64,000 nt of DNA from Sedimentibacter sp. MB31-C6 (GTDB taxonomy: Bacteria; Bacillota; Clostridia; Tissierellales; Sedimentibacteraceae), in contig NZ_CP142396.1 of the NCBI RefSeq assembly GCF_035934735.1, forward strand, positions 124,001-188,000. The letters are read 5' to 3'. Below, piece by piece: positions 37,816 to 47,823 of the stretch. Numbering within the stretch: position 1 is the stretch's first letter; every line of letters begins with the position of its first letter. The notes beneath the pieces were generated by a model. That model had not been told where the DNA came from. It saw only the letters and a program-made list of their open reading frames with translations, and did no database searches. The position numbers and the translations under genes are program-made.

Positions 37816-38814
37816 TTATAGTTTTTCTTCTTTTTTATCTCTTAGCATTAATTTATTTACTGTTTCCTTTACTTCTGCACTATTTTCTAATATATGATAC
37901 ATTGCATCTACAATAGGCATTTCAACTTTTAACTTTTTAGCAAGTTCAAATGCTGCATATGTAGTTGATATTCCTTCTACAACCATACCAACTTTTTTAA
38001 TAGCTTCATCCTTTGAATATCCTTGACCAATTAAATTTCCTGCATTCCAGTTTCGAGAATGCTTACTAGTACAAGTTACTATTAAATCTCCAATACCTGA
38101 CAAACCAAAAAATGTTTTAACATCAGCACCCATTGCAACTCCAAGTCTAGCTATTTCAACGATTCCCCTGTTTATCAACGCTGCTTTTGCATTATCACCA
38201 TATCCTATACCATCTGAAATGCCTGCTCCTAAAGCAATAATATTTTTAAGCGCCCCACCAAGTTCTGCTCCAATTACATCATCATTTGTATAAACTCTGA
38301 AATATGTTGACATAAAAACATCTTGGATCTTTTCTGCAACATTTTTATCTTCACATGCTACTGTAATAGCAGTAGGCATTGATAACCCTACCTCTTCAGC
38401 ATGAGAAGGACCTGTAAGAGCTGCAAAAGTACAATTAATTGTTTCTTCTCTAACTATATCTGAAACTAAATTCATAGTTCCAATTTCAATACCTTTAGAT
38501 GCGTTAATGATTATTTTATTTGATTTGTTTTCAGTGCGGATTTTCTTTAAAACCCCTCTTATCATTTGAGTAGGTATTACAACTAAAATGATTTCTGCAC
38601 CCTTTACTGCTTCATTTATATTTGAAGTAAAAACCACATCTGACGGTATTTTAACATTAGGTAAATACTTTTTATTTATTCTTTCCTTACCTAATTCTAT
38701 GCATTTTTTTTCGTCTCTTAACCAAACAGTAACATCATTTTTATTCTCAGAAAGAAGTTTTGACAATGCAGTTCCCCAACTACCTCCACCAAGCAAAGTA
38801 ATTTTAGCTTTCAT
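37816..38814 (-). CDS. gpsA: Glycerol-3-phosphate dehydrogenase [NAD(P)+]
   Basis: Reduces dihydroxyacetone phosphate to sn-glycerol-3-phosphate for phospholipid synthesis. 332 aa from the ATG at 38814 (AGGAG 7 nt upstream); the longer frame lacks an SD. N-terminal Rossmann loop LGGGSWGTAL, then NASKGIE, LTGPSHAEEV and ELGGALKNIIALG with the catalytic Lys. It follows plsY, which uses its product. Confidence 0.96.
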   Translation of the reverse strand: MKAKITLLGGGSWGTALSKLLSENKNDVTVWLRDEKKCIELGKERINKKYLPNVKIPSDVVFTSNINEAVKGAEIILVVIPTQMIRGVLKKIRTENKSNKIIINASKGIEIGTMNLVSDIVREETINCTFAALTGPSHAEEVGLSMPTAITVACEDKNVAEKIQDVFMSTYFRVYTNDDVIGAELGGALKNIIALGAGISDGIGYGDNAKAALINRGIVEIARLGVAMGADVKTFFGLSGIGDLIVTCTSKHSRNWNAGNLIGQGYSKDEAIKKVGMVVEGISTTYAAFELAKKLKVEMPIVDAMYHILENSAEVKETVNKLMLRDKKEEKL

Positions 38815-38824
38815 AAAGAATCTC

Positions 38825-39406
38825 CTATAATTTATTTTCTTTACCTTGTAATAATCTTTTAATATTTTCCTTATGCCTATAAATTGACATTGAAGCAATA
38901 ATTAATCCAAATATAAATAGCTGAACATTAAATGGTCTAACGAAAAGTAATATAACAATAGGCGCTAAAGACATACCTATTATTGAACCAATAGATACTA
39001 TTCTTGTAAATATAGCTATTAATATACCGATTACAAAGCATATAAAAGTAACAAAGGGATTAATTATTAACACAACTCCTATTGTAGTAGCAACGCCTTT
39101 ACCTCCTTTGAATTTTAAAAGTACCGGCCAATTATGTCCAATAATCACACAAATTCCTGCTAAATAACAACCTATTTCACCACCAATACCATTTCCAATA
39201 TAAACTGCTATAACTCCTTTTAATACGTCTCCAATAAACACCATTACACCTATCTTTTTACCAAATGTCCTAATTGCATTTGTTGCTCCAGAATTACCAC
39301 TACCATATTCACGTACGTCTTTTCTAACTAATAACTTTCCTAGTATATAGGCAAAAGATAAATTACCTAAAAAATAAGATATAATTGCAATAATAAAATA
39401 ATTCAT
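38825..39406 (-). CDS. plsY: Acyl-phosphate:glycerol-3-phosphate acyltransferase PlsY
   Basis: 193 aa, polytopic membrane enzyme that starts phosphatidic acid synthesis. Motifs: YFLGNLSFAYILGKLL, GSGNSGATNAIRTFG (catalytic loop) and LLKFKGGKGVATTIG, with HNWPV. SD GGGGAG. It lies between der and gpsA, so two consecutive lipid-synthesis steps are adjacent. Confidence 0.95.
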   Translation of the reverse strand: MNYFIIAIISYFLGNLSFAYILGKLLVRKDVREYGSGNSGATNAIRTFGKKIGVMVFIGDVLKGVIAVYIGNGIGGEIGCYLAGICVIIGHNWPVLLKFKGGKGVATTIGVVLIINPFVTFICFVIGILIAIFTRIVSIGSIIGMSLAPIVILLFVRPFNVQLFIFGLIIASMSIYRHKENIKRLLQGKENKL

Positions 39407-39435
39407 ATGTCTCCCCTCAATAAATTCTGTATTAA

Positions 39436-40755
39436 CTATTTTTCACTTCTGTTTCTAAATTCTATTATAATAGGTGTACCTTTATATTCAAATGCTTCAC
39501 GAATTTTATTTTCTAAATATCTTTCATAAGAAAAATGGACAATATTACTATCGTTTACAAATATTAAAAATTTAGGTGGATTAACAGCCACTTGCGTTCC
39601 ATAAAATATTTTTAATCTTTTTCCTTTTACTGTACGAGGTTGATTCATCAATACTGCTTCCGTTAAAATGTCATTTAAAACACCTGTAGAAACTCTTAAG
39701 TTCCTAAAACTATATACTTCATTCACAGTATCTAATATTTTATTTACCCTTTGTCCTGTAAGAGCAGATACCGTTAAAATAGGTGCATAACTAGCATAAG
39801 CAAAACTGTTTCTTATATTATCATGAAACTCACTAAAAGTTTTTGGTTCCTTTTCTATTAAATCCCACTTATTAACAATTATTATCATGCCTTTATTGTT
39901 ATCATGAGAGTAACCTGCAATTCTAATATCTTGATCAGTAACACCTTTATCTGCATCAATAACAAGTATGCAAATATCAGCCCTTTCTACAGCAGTAAAA
40001 GCTCTTAAAACGCTATATTTTTCTACCGCTAAACTAACTCTGCTCTTTTTCCTAATACCTGCTGTATCTATTAATGTGTATTTTTGTTCATTAATTTCAA
40101 ACTTTGTATCTATAGCATCCCGTGTAGTACCAGGAATATCACTAACAATAACTCTGTCTTCACCAATTATGCGATTAATTATAGATGATTTACCTGCATT
40201 CGGTTTACCAATAACAGCAATCTTTATACTATCATCTTCTTCTGCAGTATCTAGACTTTCATCAAATTTTGATATAATAATATCTAAAAGATCTCCTAAT
40301 CCTAAAGCTTCTGAAGAAGAAACCGGTATAGGTTCACCAAGTCCTAAATTATAAAATTCAAAAATATTGTTGTTGTTTACATATTTATCCATTTTATTAA
40401 CTACAAGGACTATTTCCTTTTTAGCTTTTCTAAGCATTTGTGAAACTTCCATATCAGAAGCAGTTATTCCTTCTTTACCATCAACCATAAACAATACAAC
40501 GTCAGCCATATCAATTGCTATTTCTGCCTGTAATCTCATTTGTGCAAATATAGTGTCTGTTGTATTTGGTTCAATTCCTCCTGTATCAATCAATGTAAAG
40601 TAGTTATCCAACCATTCACATTCTGCATAAATTCTATCACGAGTAACGCCTGGTGTATCTTCAGTAATTGATATTCTTTTACCGGCAATTCTATTAAAAA
40701 GTGTAGATTTACCTACATTAGGCCTACCTACTATAGTTACAACTGGTCTTGCCAT
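39436..40755 (-). CDS. der: Ribosome biogenesis GTPase Der (EngA)
   Basis: 439 aa with two tandem GTPase domains. The first has GRPNVGKST and DTGGI, the second [14 protein letters not shown] and NKWD, followed by a KH-like C-terminal domain. It acts in 50S assembly. SD GGAGG. It is downstream of the DUF512 radical-SAM gene, the usual Clostridia pairing. Confidence 0.97.
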   Translation of the reverse strand: MARPVVTIVGRPNVGKSTLFNRIAGKRISITEDTPGVTRDRIYAECEWLDNYFTLIDTGGIEPNTTDTIFAQMRLQAEIAIDMADVVLFMVDGKEGITASDMEVSQMLRKAKKEIVLVVNKMDKYVNNNNIFEFYNLGLGEPIPVSSSEALGLGDLLDIIISKFDESLDTAEEDDSIKIAVIGKPNAGKSSIINRIIGEDRVIVSDIPGTTRDAIDTKFEINEQKYTLIDTAGIRKKSRVSLAVEKYSVLRAFTAVERADICILVIDADKGVTDQDIRIAGYSHDNNKGMIIIVNKWDLIEKEPKTFSEFHDNIRNSFAYASYAPILTVSALTGQRVNKILDTVNEVYSFRNLRVSTGVLNDILTEAVLMNQPRTVKGKRLKIFYGTQVAVNPPKFLIFVNDSNIVHFSYERYLENKIREAFEYKGTPIIIEFRNRSEK

Positions 40756-40773
40756 TTTTGATCCTCCGTATTT

Positions 40774-42072
40774 TTATTCTACAATTAAATTAAGCAAAGC
40801 TTCTCCATTTACTTCACAAATAATCACTTCTGTATTAAGTTTATTTTTTAATTCATCTATAGTTAAATCATCTAACATAACATTATTATCATTAATCATA
40901 TTTTGAGGTATAATTATATTCTTACAGTCTTTGTTTCTAAGCTGTTCTATTATATCATTTCCTGTTATTAATCCAGATACAGTTATTTTCTCCCCAAAGA
41001 AATTATTAACAATTTTTTCTACTTTTATTTTTATATTTATTTTACTCATTATAGTTTCAACTAATGAATTTAAGAAATTATATGCAGAAACTCCTGTCAC
41101 TATAGTTACTTCATCTAGTATAGGCTTAGAATTATCACTTAAATTATCCAAATATTTTTCTATTTCCCATTGAAAAAGCCTGCACATACCTATTCCATTT
41201 TCAAGCTGGTCAAATTCTTCATACTTTTCATAAGAAGGAAAATCCATTTTACTTAACAAATAAAATTCATCAGCAATAAATATGAATCTTGTATTTATTT
41301 TTTTATATAATTCTTCTTGTAATGTAGACACTTGATTTACAACACTTAATGCACTATCATAATCAAACGGTGTTAATTTAGTCAATTTTTCTCGATATTT
41401 TGTCAAACCTACTGGAACTACAGCAACACTTCTAAGTCCTGGATGAAGTGATGATAAATCTTTTATAGTCTTTTCTAATTGAAGACCATCATTAACACCT
41501 TTAACTAAGACTATTTGACAGTCAACAGTTATACCTGCGTCAATTAATTTTTTTAAATATTTCAAAATGTCTATATCTTTATTGTTACCCATCATATATT
41601 TTCTTAAACTTGAATCAGTTGTATGAACAGAAACCTTAATTGGACTAATCCTATATTTTACTATTCTATTTATTTCATCATCTGATAAATTAGTGAGAGT
41701 TATAAAATTTCCATATAAAAATGACAATCTAGTATCATCATCCTTTAAATACAAAGACTTTCGCATACCTCTAGGCATTTGATCAATAAAACAAAAAATA
41801 CAGTTATTAGAACATACTTTAATATTATCCATAAGTGGATTTTCAAAAACAATTCCTATATCTTCATCATAGTCTTTTTCAATTTCAAGTTCCCAAATTT
41901 CTCCGTTTTGCCTTTTTATTTCTATTGTAATTTCATCATCTGATATTTGAAATTTATAATCTATATAATCAGAAATTTTACAGTTATTTACAGACAACAA
42001 CTCGTCTCCAGGTTCTAGTTCGAATTCATCAGCAATACTGTTTTTTAATACCTTTACTATAATATTTTTCAT
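40774..42072 (-). CDS. DUF512 / TIGR03279-type putative radical SAM protein
   Basis: 432 aa. A PDZ-like N-terminus (ELEPGDELLSVNN) precedes the radical-SAM motif CSNNCIFCF (CxxxCxxC) at ~87-95 and a C-terminal DUF512 region (VTGVSAYNFL). The family is widespread in Clostridia and cyanobacteria beside der. Its substrate is unknown, and a role in ribosome or rRNA modification is only suggested by the neighbour. Confidence 0.9.
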   Translation of the reverse strand: MKNIIVKVLKNSIADEFELEPGDELLSVNNCKISDYIDYKFQISDDEITIEIKRQNGEIWELEIEKDYDEDIGIVFENPLMDNIKVCSNNCIFCFIDQMPRGMRKSLYLKDDDTRLSFLYGNFITLTNLSDDEINRIVKYRISPIKVSVHTTDSSLRKYMMGNNKDIDILKYLKKLIDAGITVDCQIVLVKGVNDGLQLEKTIKDLSSLHPGLRSVAVVPVGLTKYREKLTKLTPFDYDSALSVVNQVSTLQEELYKKINTRFIFIADEFYLLSKMDFPSYEKYEEFDQLENGIGMCRLFQWEIEKYLDNLSDNSKPILDEVTIVTGVSAYNFLNSLVETIMSKINIKIKVEKIVNNFFGEKITVSGLITGNDIIEQLRNKDCKNIIIPQNMINDNNVMLDDLTIDELKNKLNTEVIICEVNGEALLNLIVE

Positions 42073-42085
42073 ATTTTATTCCTTT

Positions 42086-42113
42086 ATTTTATACTATATA
42101 ATATACTTGCCAA
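42086..42113 (-). promoter_or_regulatory. Predicted promoter P2 of the DUF512-der-plsY-gpsA unit
   Basis: On the minus strand, TTGGCA (42108-42113), 16 bp, TAAAAT (42086-42091), just upstream of the radical-SAM ATG. Confidence 0.4.
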
Positions 42114-42146
42114 AATTCATATGTTATCTCTCTTAACAGTCATCAC

Positions 42147-42176
42147 ATTATATCATATTGATTTAATATACTGCAA
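42147..42176 (-). promoter_or_regulatory. Predicted promoter P1 of the DUF512-der-plsY-gpsA unit
   Basis: On the minus strand, TTGCAG (42171-42176), 18 bp, TATAAT (42147-42152) with a preceding TG as in extended -10 elements. Confidence 0.5.
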
Positions 42177-42217
42177 TCCTATTATCAATTATTTTATTTA
42201 TATCCAATGTAAACAAA

Positions 42218-42251
42218 TACATGCCCCATTATTCCATTAAAGAGGCATGTA
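42218..42251 (-). terminator. Hairpin at the 3' end of the HutD-like gene
   Basis: TACATGCC (42218-42225) pairs with GGCATGTA (42244-42251), and TTTGTTT follows on the minus strand. The upstream arm is inside the last codons of the gene. The loop is long (18 nt), which lowers confidence. Confidence 0.5.
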
Positions 42252-42825
42252 ATATATTTACTGTTTTTTGTGTTAATATTTTAACGTTAATTTTTGTATT
42301 AGAGCTTAATTTAATGATTAAAAGTTCATTTTTATTTAAAAGTATTTCTTCATCATTAATCAAAAAAACTAATGGTTTGTAATAAGAATAAAATATTTCA
42401 AATTTTTTTGTTTTTCCTTCATTTGCAAATTCTAAAATATGCTCAATTTTATTATTTAGGTTTCTCAATTTTCCTTTTGCTTCGTTTGATAGCATCAGAT
42501 TAAAGTCTTTTACTTGTCCGAAACTATGTGTCCTAATGTCTCCACAGAATTCATAAATATCAAAGGGTTTTAATTCAATGTATTTTTTATAGTCATGTGT
42601 CAATTTCAAATTATTATCTAAAGAAGTAATAAATCTATAAACACCTGCTAATTCTGTAAAATCAGATTCTTTTAAATCTACTGTTGCCGAACTTATTCTC
42701 CATTTAAAATTTAATTCTTTATAAGAAGATTCCTCAGGATATATATACATTTGTGTAGTTTTTCCACCTGACCACTCTGATGTTATAAAATCCTTTTCTT
42801 TTATTATTTTAATATCATAAGCCAC
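42229..42825 (-). CDS. HutD-family protein (DUF886)
   Basis: 198 aa cupin-like protein. It starts with a GTG having GGGAG 6 nt upstream. WSGGKTTQMYIYPEES near the start and WRISSATVDLKESDF match HutD. HutD accompanies histidine-utilisation genes and may limit pathway flux, but no hut genes are in the window. The role here is therefore open. Confidence 0.85.
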   Translation of the reverse strand: MAYDIKIIKEKDFITSEWSGGKTTQMYIYPEESSYKELNFKWRISSATVDLKESDFTELAGVYRFITSLDNNLKLTHDYKKYIELKPFDIYEFCGDIRTHSFGQVKDFNLMLSNEAKGKLRNLNNKIEHILEFANEGKTKKFEIFYSYYKPLVFLINDEEILLNKNELLIIKLSSNTKINVKILTQKTVNILHASLME

Positions 42826-42871
42826 CTTAATCTCCCTTTTATTAAATCATTCATTTAATCAGTTTTCTCCT

Positions 42872-43448
<577 letters not shown>

Positions 43449-43477
43449 TTGACAAGCATATAGTACATTGTTATAAT
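43449..43477 (+). promoter_or_regulatory. Consensus sigma-A promoter of the AGCS symporter
   Basis: TTGACA (43449-43454), 17-bp spacer, TATAAT (43472-43477): a perfect consensus in both boxes and spacing, 31 bp upstream of the start codon. It predicts strong constitutive expression unless a repressor acts. Confidence 0.85.
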
Positions 43478-43508
43478 ATTATCAATCACAAGAAAGGAGA
43501 TATTCGAA

Positions 43509-44912
43509 TTGACAGTATTAGAAAATTTTGTAAGTACAGTTAATAGTATTTTATGGGACTATGTATTAGTAGTCGGCCTAGTGGGAATAGGTATATATAC
43601 CTCTATAAAACTAGGATTTCCACAAATTAAATGTTTCGGAGCGGCAGCAAAAAAGGTTTTTGGAGGTATCTTTAAAAAGGAAACCAATAAAGAAGGAACA
43701 ATGTCTTCTTTTCAAGCCTTAGCAACGTCAATTGCTGCACAAATTGGTACTGGAAACATAGCTGGTGTAGCAACAGCAATCTCATTAGGAGGACCTGGAG
43801 CCGTATTCTGGATGTGGATATCTGCATTTTTTGGAATGTCAACAATATTCGTTGAAGCTACCATGGCTCAAAAATACCGTGAAACGACAAAAGATGGACA
43901 ACTAGTTGGTGGTCCAGCATATTACATCAAAAATGGATTGGGTTCTAAAGGTTTAGCATCATTTTTTGCCATTGCACTTATTATCGCATTAGGCTTCATT
44001 GGAAATATGGTACAATCTAACTCCATAGCTGATGCAGTAAGCAGATCATTTAATATTCCACAATTGGCTATTGGTATTATCTTAGCTGTTTTTGCTGGCT
44101 TAATCTTTATTGGGGGAATGAAAAGGATTGCTTCTTTTGCGGAAATGGTAGTTCCTATAATGGCTGCAATTTATATTTTAGGTGCAATAGTTATTATGGT
44201 TATATTTAGAGCAGATCTAATACCAACAATAAAAGGAATCATTATAGCTGCATTTTCTGCAAAATCTGTATTAGGTGGTGCAGCTGGAATTGGTGTACAA
44301 CAAGCCATAAGATTTGGAATTGCTAGAGGTCTCTTTTCAAACGAAGCAGGTATGGGTTCTACTCCAAACTCACACGCAGTTGCAGATGTATCTCATCCTG
44401 CTGAACAAGGACTTTCTTCAATGATTGCAGTATTTATTGATACAATATTAGTATGTACTTCAACAGCTGTTGTAATCTTAGCTACTGGAGCTCATAATTC
44501 AGGTGCGATAGGTGTCGGAATGACTCAAGAAGCTTTCAATATAGCTTTTGGTCCAATAGGAGGTATGTTCTTAGCAATTTGTTTAACATTCTTTGCTTTT
44601 ACAACTGTAGTAGGATGGTATTATTTTGGAGAAAACAATATTCGTTTTTTATTTAAAGGTAAAAATGCAATTCACATATACCAAATAGTTGTTTTGATTT
44701 TTATCATTCTAGGTTCCTACCAAAAAGTAGACTTTGTTTGGAGTTTAGCAGATATGTTCAACGGAATAATGGTAATTCCAAACTTAATAGCTATCTTCTG
44801 TTTATTTAAAGAATCTAACGCTATTCTACAAGACTATAACAATCAAATTCATAATAATGAAAGATTACACTATGAATATAAATATCAACAAACAAAAACA
44901 AATTTGTCATAA
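43509..44912 (+). CDS. Alanine/glycine:cation symporter (AGCS family)
   Basis: 467 aa with about ten membrane helices. Family signatures: ATSIAAQIGTGNIAGVATAISLGGPGAVFWMW, GGPAYYIKNGLG and GLFSNEAGMGSTPNSHA. It imports alanine or glycine with Na+ (or H+). The start is TTG at 43509, 9 nt after AAAGGAG. A Na+-coupled transporter fits a cell with a Rnf pump, though the coupling ion is not readable from sequence. Single gene with a terminator. Confidence 0.93.
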   Translation: MTVLENFVSTVNSILWDYVLVVGLVGIGIYTSIKLGFPQIKCFGAAAKKVFGGIFKKETNKEGTMSSFQALATSIAAQIGTGNIAGVATAISLGGPGAVFWMWISAFFGMSTIFVEATMAQKYRETTKDGQLVGGPAYYIKNGLGSKGLASFFAIALIIALGFIGNMVQSNSIADAVSRSFNIPQLAIGIILAVFAGLIFIGGMKRIASFAEMVVPIMAAIYILGAIVIMVIFRADLIPTIKGIIIAAFSAKSVLGGAAGIGVQQAIRFGIARGLFSNEAGMGSTPNSHAVADVSHPAEQGLSSMIAVFIDTILVCTSTAVVILATGAHNSGAIGVGMTQEAFNIAFGPIGGMFLAICLTFFAFTTVVGWYYFGENNIRFLFKGKNAIHIYQIVVLIFIILGSYQKVDFVWSLADMFNGIMVIPNLIAIFCLFKESNAILQDYNNQIHNNERLHYEYKYQQTKTNLS

Positions 44913-44944
44913 TTAGAACTATTAATTTAATTATTATAAACTAA

Positions 44945-44987
44945 AAAACCTCCTAAAGGATAGTATGATTTATCCTTAGGAGGTTTT
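44945..44987. terminator. Bidirectional terminator between the symporter and ricT
   Basis: Arms 44945-44962 and 44971-44987 pair over 17 bp with one bulged base, core AAAACCTCCT/AGGAGGTTTT. A and T runs on either side suit both strands of this convergent pair. Confidence 0.8.
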
Positions 44988-44994
44988 CATTTAC

Positions 44995-45876
44995 TTAGTC
45001 TTCTAAATCTTTTAATTCATCAATATTAATATCATCATGTTTATGTTTTATAGATCCTTCTTCAACTACTTTAATATCACATCCGTTAAATTCTTCTATT
45101 TCGTTAGTTCCATCTTCTTTCCTTATTTTAATTTTTGCAGTTTTAAATAAAGGATTTATATCAATAACTACTCCTGATTTATTAGTGTCATTAATAGTTA
45201 CTCTATCTCCAACATCAGGTAAATATTTTATATTTTCATCATAAACATGATGTTCATAATTCAAACAACACATAAGTCTAGAACATATTCCCGATATTTT
45301 GGCTGGATTTAATGATAGTTTTTGTTCTTTTGCCATTTTTATAGAAACAGGGTAAAATTCTCCTAAAAATGATGAACAACACATTGGTCTGCCACATGGT
45401 CCTAATCCACCAATCATTTTAGCTTCATCTCGAACTCCAATTTGCCTTAATTCTATTCTAGTTCTAAAAATAGCAGCTAGATCCTTTACTAGTTCTCTGA
45501 AATCTATTCTACCATCTGCTGTAAAATAAAATATAACTTTATTATTATCAAAAGTATATTCTATATCAACAAGCTTCATATCTAATTTATGTTCTTCTAT
45601 TTTTTGTAAACAAATGTCGAAAGCTTGTTTTTCTTTATCTTTATTTTCCTGATTTATTTTTATGTCTTCTACTGTAGCTATTCTTAAAACTTTTTTTAAA
45701 GGTTGTACTATATTTTCTTCTTTTACCATTTTAGGTCCTACAACTACTTGACCATATTCTATTCCTCTAACAGTTTCAACAATAACAAAGTCTCCCTCTT
45801 TTATCCATTTCTTATCAGGATCAAAATAGTATATTTTCCCAGCCTTTTTGAATCGAATGCCGACTACCTTAATCAT
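44995..45876 (-). CDS. ricT: PSP1-domain protein RicT (YaaT)
   Basis: 293 aa. PSP1 domain with the Cys cluster GPCGRPMCCSSFL and CSRLMCCLNYEH that ligates an Fe-S centre in Bacillus RicT. There RicT works with RicA and RicF in RNase Y control and sporulation phosphorelay; RicA and RicF are not in the window. Overlaps holB by 4 bp, the conserved holB-yaaT pairing. Confidence 0.92.
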   Translation of the reverse strand: MIKVVGIRFKKAGKIYYFDPDKKWIKEGDFVIVETVRGIEYGQVVVGPKMVKEENIVQPLKKVLRIATVEDIKINQENKDKEKQAFDICLQKIEEHKLDMKLVDIEYTFDNNKVIFYFTADGRIDFRELVKDLAAIFRTRIELRQIGVRDEAKMIGGLGPCGRPMCCSSFLGEFYPVSIKMAKEQKLSLNPAKISGICSRLMCCLNYEHHVYDENIKYLPDVGDRVTINDTNKSGVVIDINPLFKTAKIKIRKEDGTNEIEEFNGCDIKVVEEGSIKHKHDDINIDELKDLED

Positions 45877-46856
45877 ATTTTAAAGACCTCCTGAATTTTG
45901 AGTAACATATTATCTATAATTAATTTATAGTTTACGTTACTTTTTATATTGTTTCTTGCAGATTGTAGATATTGTATTAACTCTGAGTCAACTTTTATAC
46001 CTGTCCCATGTAAATTTGCAAGTTCTACTAAATCCTTGTTTATTACTAATGATTCTATATTGTGATTAACATATATTATATCTCTTATCCATACCATAAA
46101 TATTTCTATAACTACATCTATATTATCTTTTTGAACTTCAAAGTAATTTTCAACTTCAAATATTATTTCTGAATCCGATTTAATAATTTTATTAAAAATA
46201 TCTATTACTTCCATACGCTTTTCTAATATATTATCTTTTCCATTTATAATATTAACAGCTTTGTTTAAAATACCATTTGAATAATTAGCCGCTAAAATAA
46301 TTTTTTCTTCATCTTCATTATATTTTTCTTTTAAATATTTTATAATTATACCAGTATTTACATTTTTAAATTTAATTATTTGACATCTTGATATTATTGT
46401 AGGTAGAAGCAAATTAATATTATTAGTCAATAATATTATTATTGAATCTCCCGGAGGCTCTTCTAAAGTTTTTAAAAAAGTATTAGCTGCCTGAATAGTC
46501 ATTTCATGAGCATTATTTATAATATAAACTTTTTTATTTGATTCGTAAGGTTTTTTATTAATTGATTCGATTAATTCATCTATATCTTCCCTTTTAATAG
46601 AGTTTTCACCATTATTAACTATATGCATATCTGGGTGGTTCATAGAATTTACCTTAATGCAATCACTACAAACATTGCAAGGATCAAGTTCAAAGTCTTT
46701 GCAAAGTAAAGACTGGGCAAATACCAATGATAAATCATATTTGCCCATACCTTTAGGACCCTCAAAAATATAACAATGAGATATTTGATTATTATTAATA
46801 GAATTGACCAAAAAATTTTTGATTTCATCTTGTCCAGCTACATCTTTATAAAGCAT
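45873..46856 (-). CDS. holB: DNA polymerase III, delta' subunit
   Basis: 327 aa clamp-loader subunit. N-terminal AAA+ fold with the P-loop GPKGMGKYDLS, a zinc module (C-x8-C-x2-C-x2-C in the CKDFELDPCNVCSDC region) and the SRCQ sensor motif LPTIISRCQII. It forms the clamp loader with delta and tau/gamma. GGAGG upstream. It is 11 bp after darA. Confidence 0.94.
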   Translation of the reverse strand: MLYKDVAGQDEIKNFLVNSINNNQISHCYIFEGPKGMGKYDLSLVFAQSLLCKDFELDPCNVCSDCIKVNSMNHPDMHIVNNGENSIKREDIDELIESINKKPYESNKKVYIINNAHEMTIQAANTFLKTLEEPPGDSIIILLTNNINLLLPTIISRCQIIKFKNVNTGIIIKYLKEKYNEDEEKIILAANYSNGILNKAVNIINGKDNILEKRMEVIDIFNKIIKSDSEIIFEVENYFEVQKDNIDVVIEIFMVWIRDIIYVNHNIESLVINKDLVELANLHGTGIKVDSELIQYLQSARNNIKSNVNYKLIIDNMLLKIQEVFKI

Positions 46857-46867
46857 TAGATGCCTCC

Positions 46868-47200
46868 TTAAATTTTTTCAAACCTATCAACAGTAGTTAC
46901 AAACACTACAGCACCTCCTACTGTTACTTCTATAGTTTGTGGCAAATATCCACCAACAGTACTAAAAGAACTTGGTGGAATAGCAGCTGTTATCTTTTTT
47001 TTAGTTTTGCATATTTTTCTTATAATTTCAATTCCATTATCTACTTTATCATCTTCAACTACTGATAAAATAGTTGTATTTCCTGAGCTTAGGAAACCAC
47101 CGGTTGATGACATCTTCGTTGAAGAGAACCCATTTTCTCTTAAAGCTGTAATTAATTTATTTGCGTCATCATTTTGTACAATTGCAGTAATTAACTTCAT
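46868..47200 (-). CDS. darA: Cyclic-di-AMP receptor DarA/PstA (PII-like, YaaQ)
   Basis: 110 aa, the family length. PII-like trimer; the conserved MKLITAIVQNDDANKLITALRENGF and TKMSSTGGFLSSGNTTIL loops contact c-di-AMP in structures of homologues. The downstream target is unknown. It overlaps tmk by 4 bp. The tmk-darA-holB-ricT order matches Bacillus. Confidence 0.95.
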   Translation of the reverse strand: MKLITAIVQNDDANKLITALRENGFSSTKMSSTGGFLSSGNTTILSVVEDDKVDNGIEIIRKICKTKKKITAAIPPSSFSTVGGYLPQTIEVTVGGAVVFVTTVDRFEKI

Positions 47201-47823
47201 ATAGTTTCCTCCTTTTTTAAATTTATAATTTTTTTAATATCATTGAAAATTTCGTCAATTGTTCTTTCAGCATTGATAGTTTTTATTTCAGGATAAGATT
47301 TTGTTAATGTTTTATATCCAGCATATACTTCCTTGTGAAAAGAAATATTCTCCTTTTCCATTCTATCTCCACCATCAATACTGAGTTTTCTTTTTAATGC
47401 TCTTTCTGGATTAATATCAAATAACAAAACTAAATCAGGCTTTAGTCCAGTTGTTCCGAAATTATTTATTTTATTTATCTCATCAATGCCTAATCCTCTC
47501 CCTAATCCTTGATATACAAGACTTGAATATACATATCTTTCACTTATTACTATCTTGCCAGCTTCAAGCCATGGTATTATTTTCTGTGATACAAGCTGAG
47601 CTCTAGCTGCAGCATACAATAATGCTTCAGTTCTGTAATTCATTTCTATATTGTTATTATCAAGTATAAGTTCCCTGATTTTTTCGCTTATATTAGTTCC
47701 TCCAGGTTCTCGAGTAAATTCAATTTCTCTTCCTTGTTCCTTAAAGTATTCTCCAATTTTTTTTGCCATTGTACTTTTTCCTGAACCATCTGGTCCTTCT
47801 AATACAATAAATAAACCTTTCAT
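47197..47823 (-). CDS. tmk: Thymidylate kinase
   Basis: 208 aa. Phosphorylates dTMP to dTDP. P-loop EGPDGSGKSTMAKKI, DR(E/Y) region ERYVYSSLVYQG, and FTREPGGTNISEKIRE are intact. It overlaps both the decarboxylase (4 bp upstream) and darA (4 bp downstream), so the three are translationally coupled. Confidence 0.96.
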   Translation of the reverse strand: MKGLFIVLEGPDGSGKSTMAKKIGEYFKEQGREIEFTREPGGTNISEKIRELILDNNNIEMNYRTEALLYAAARAQLVSQKIIPWLEAGKIVISERYVYSSLVYQGLGRGLGIDEINKINNFGTTGLKPDLVLLFDINPERALKRKLSIDGGDRMEKENISFHKEVYAGYKTLTKSYPEIKTINAERTIDEIFNDIKKIINLKKEETI

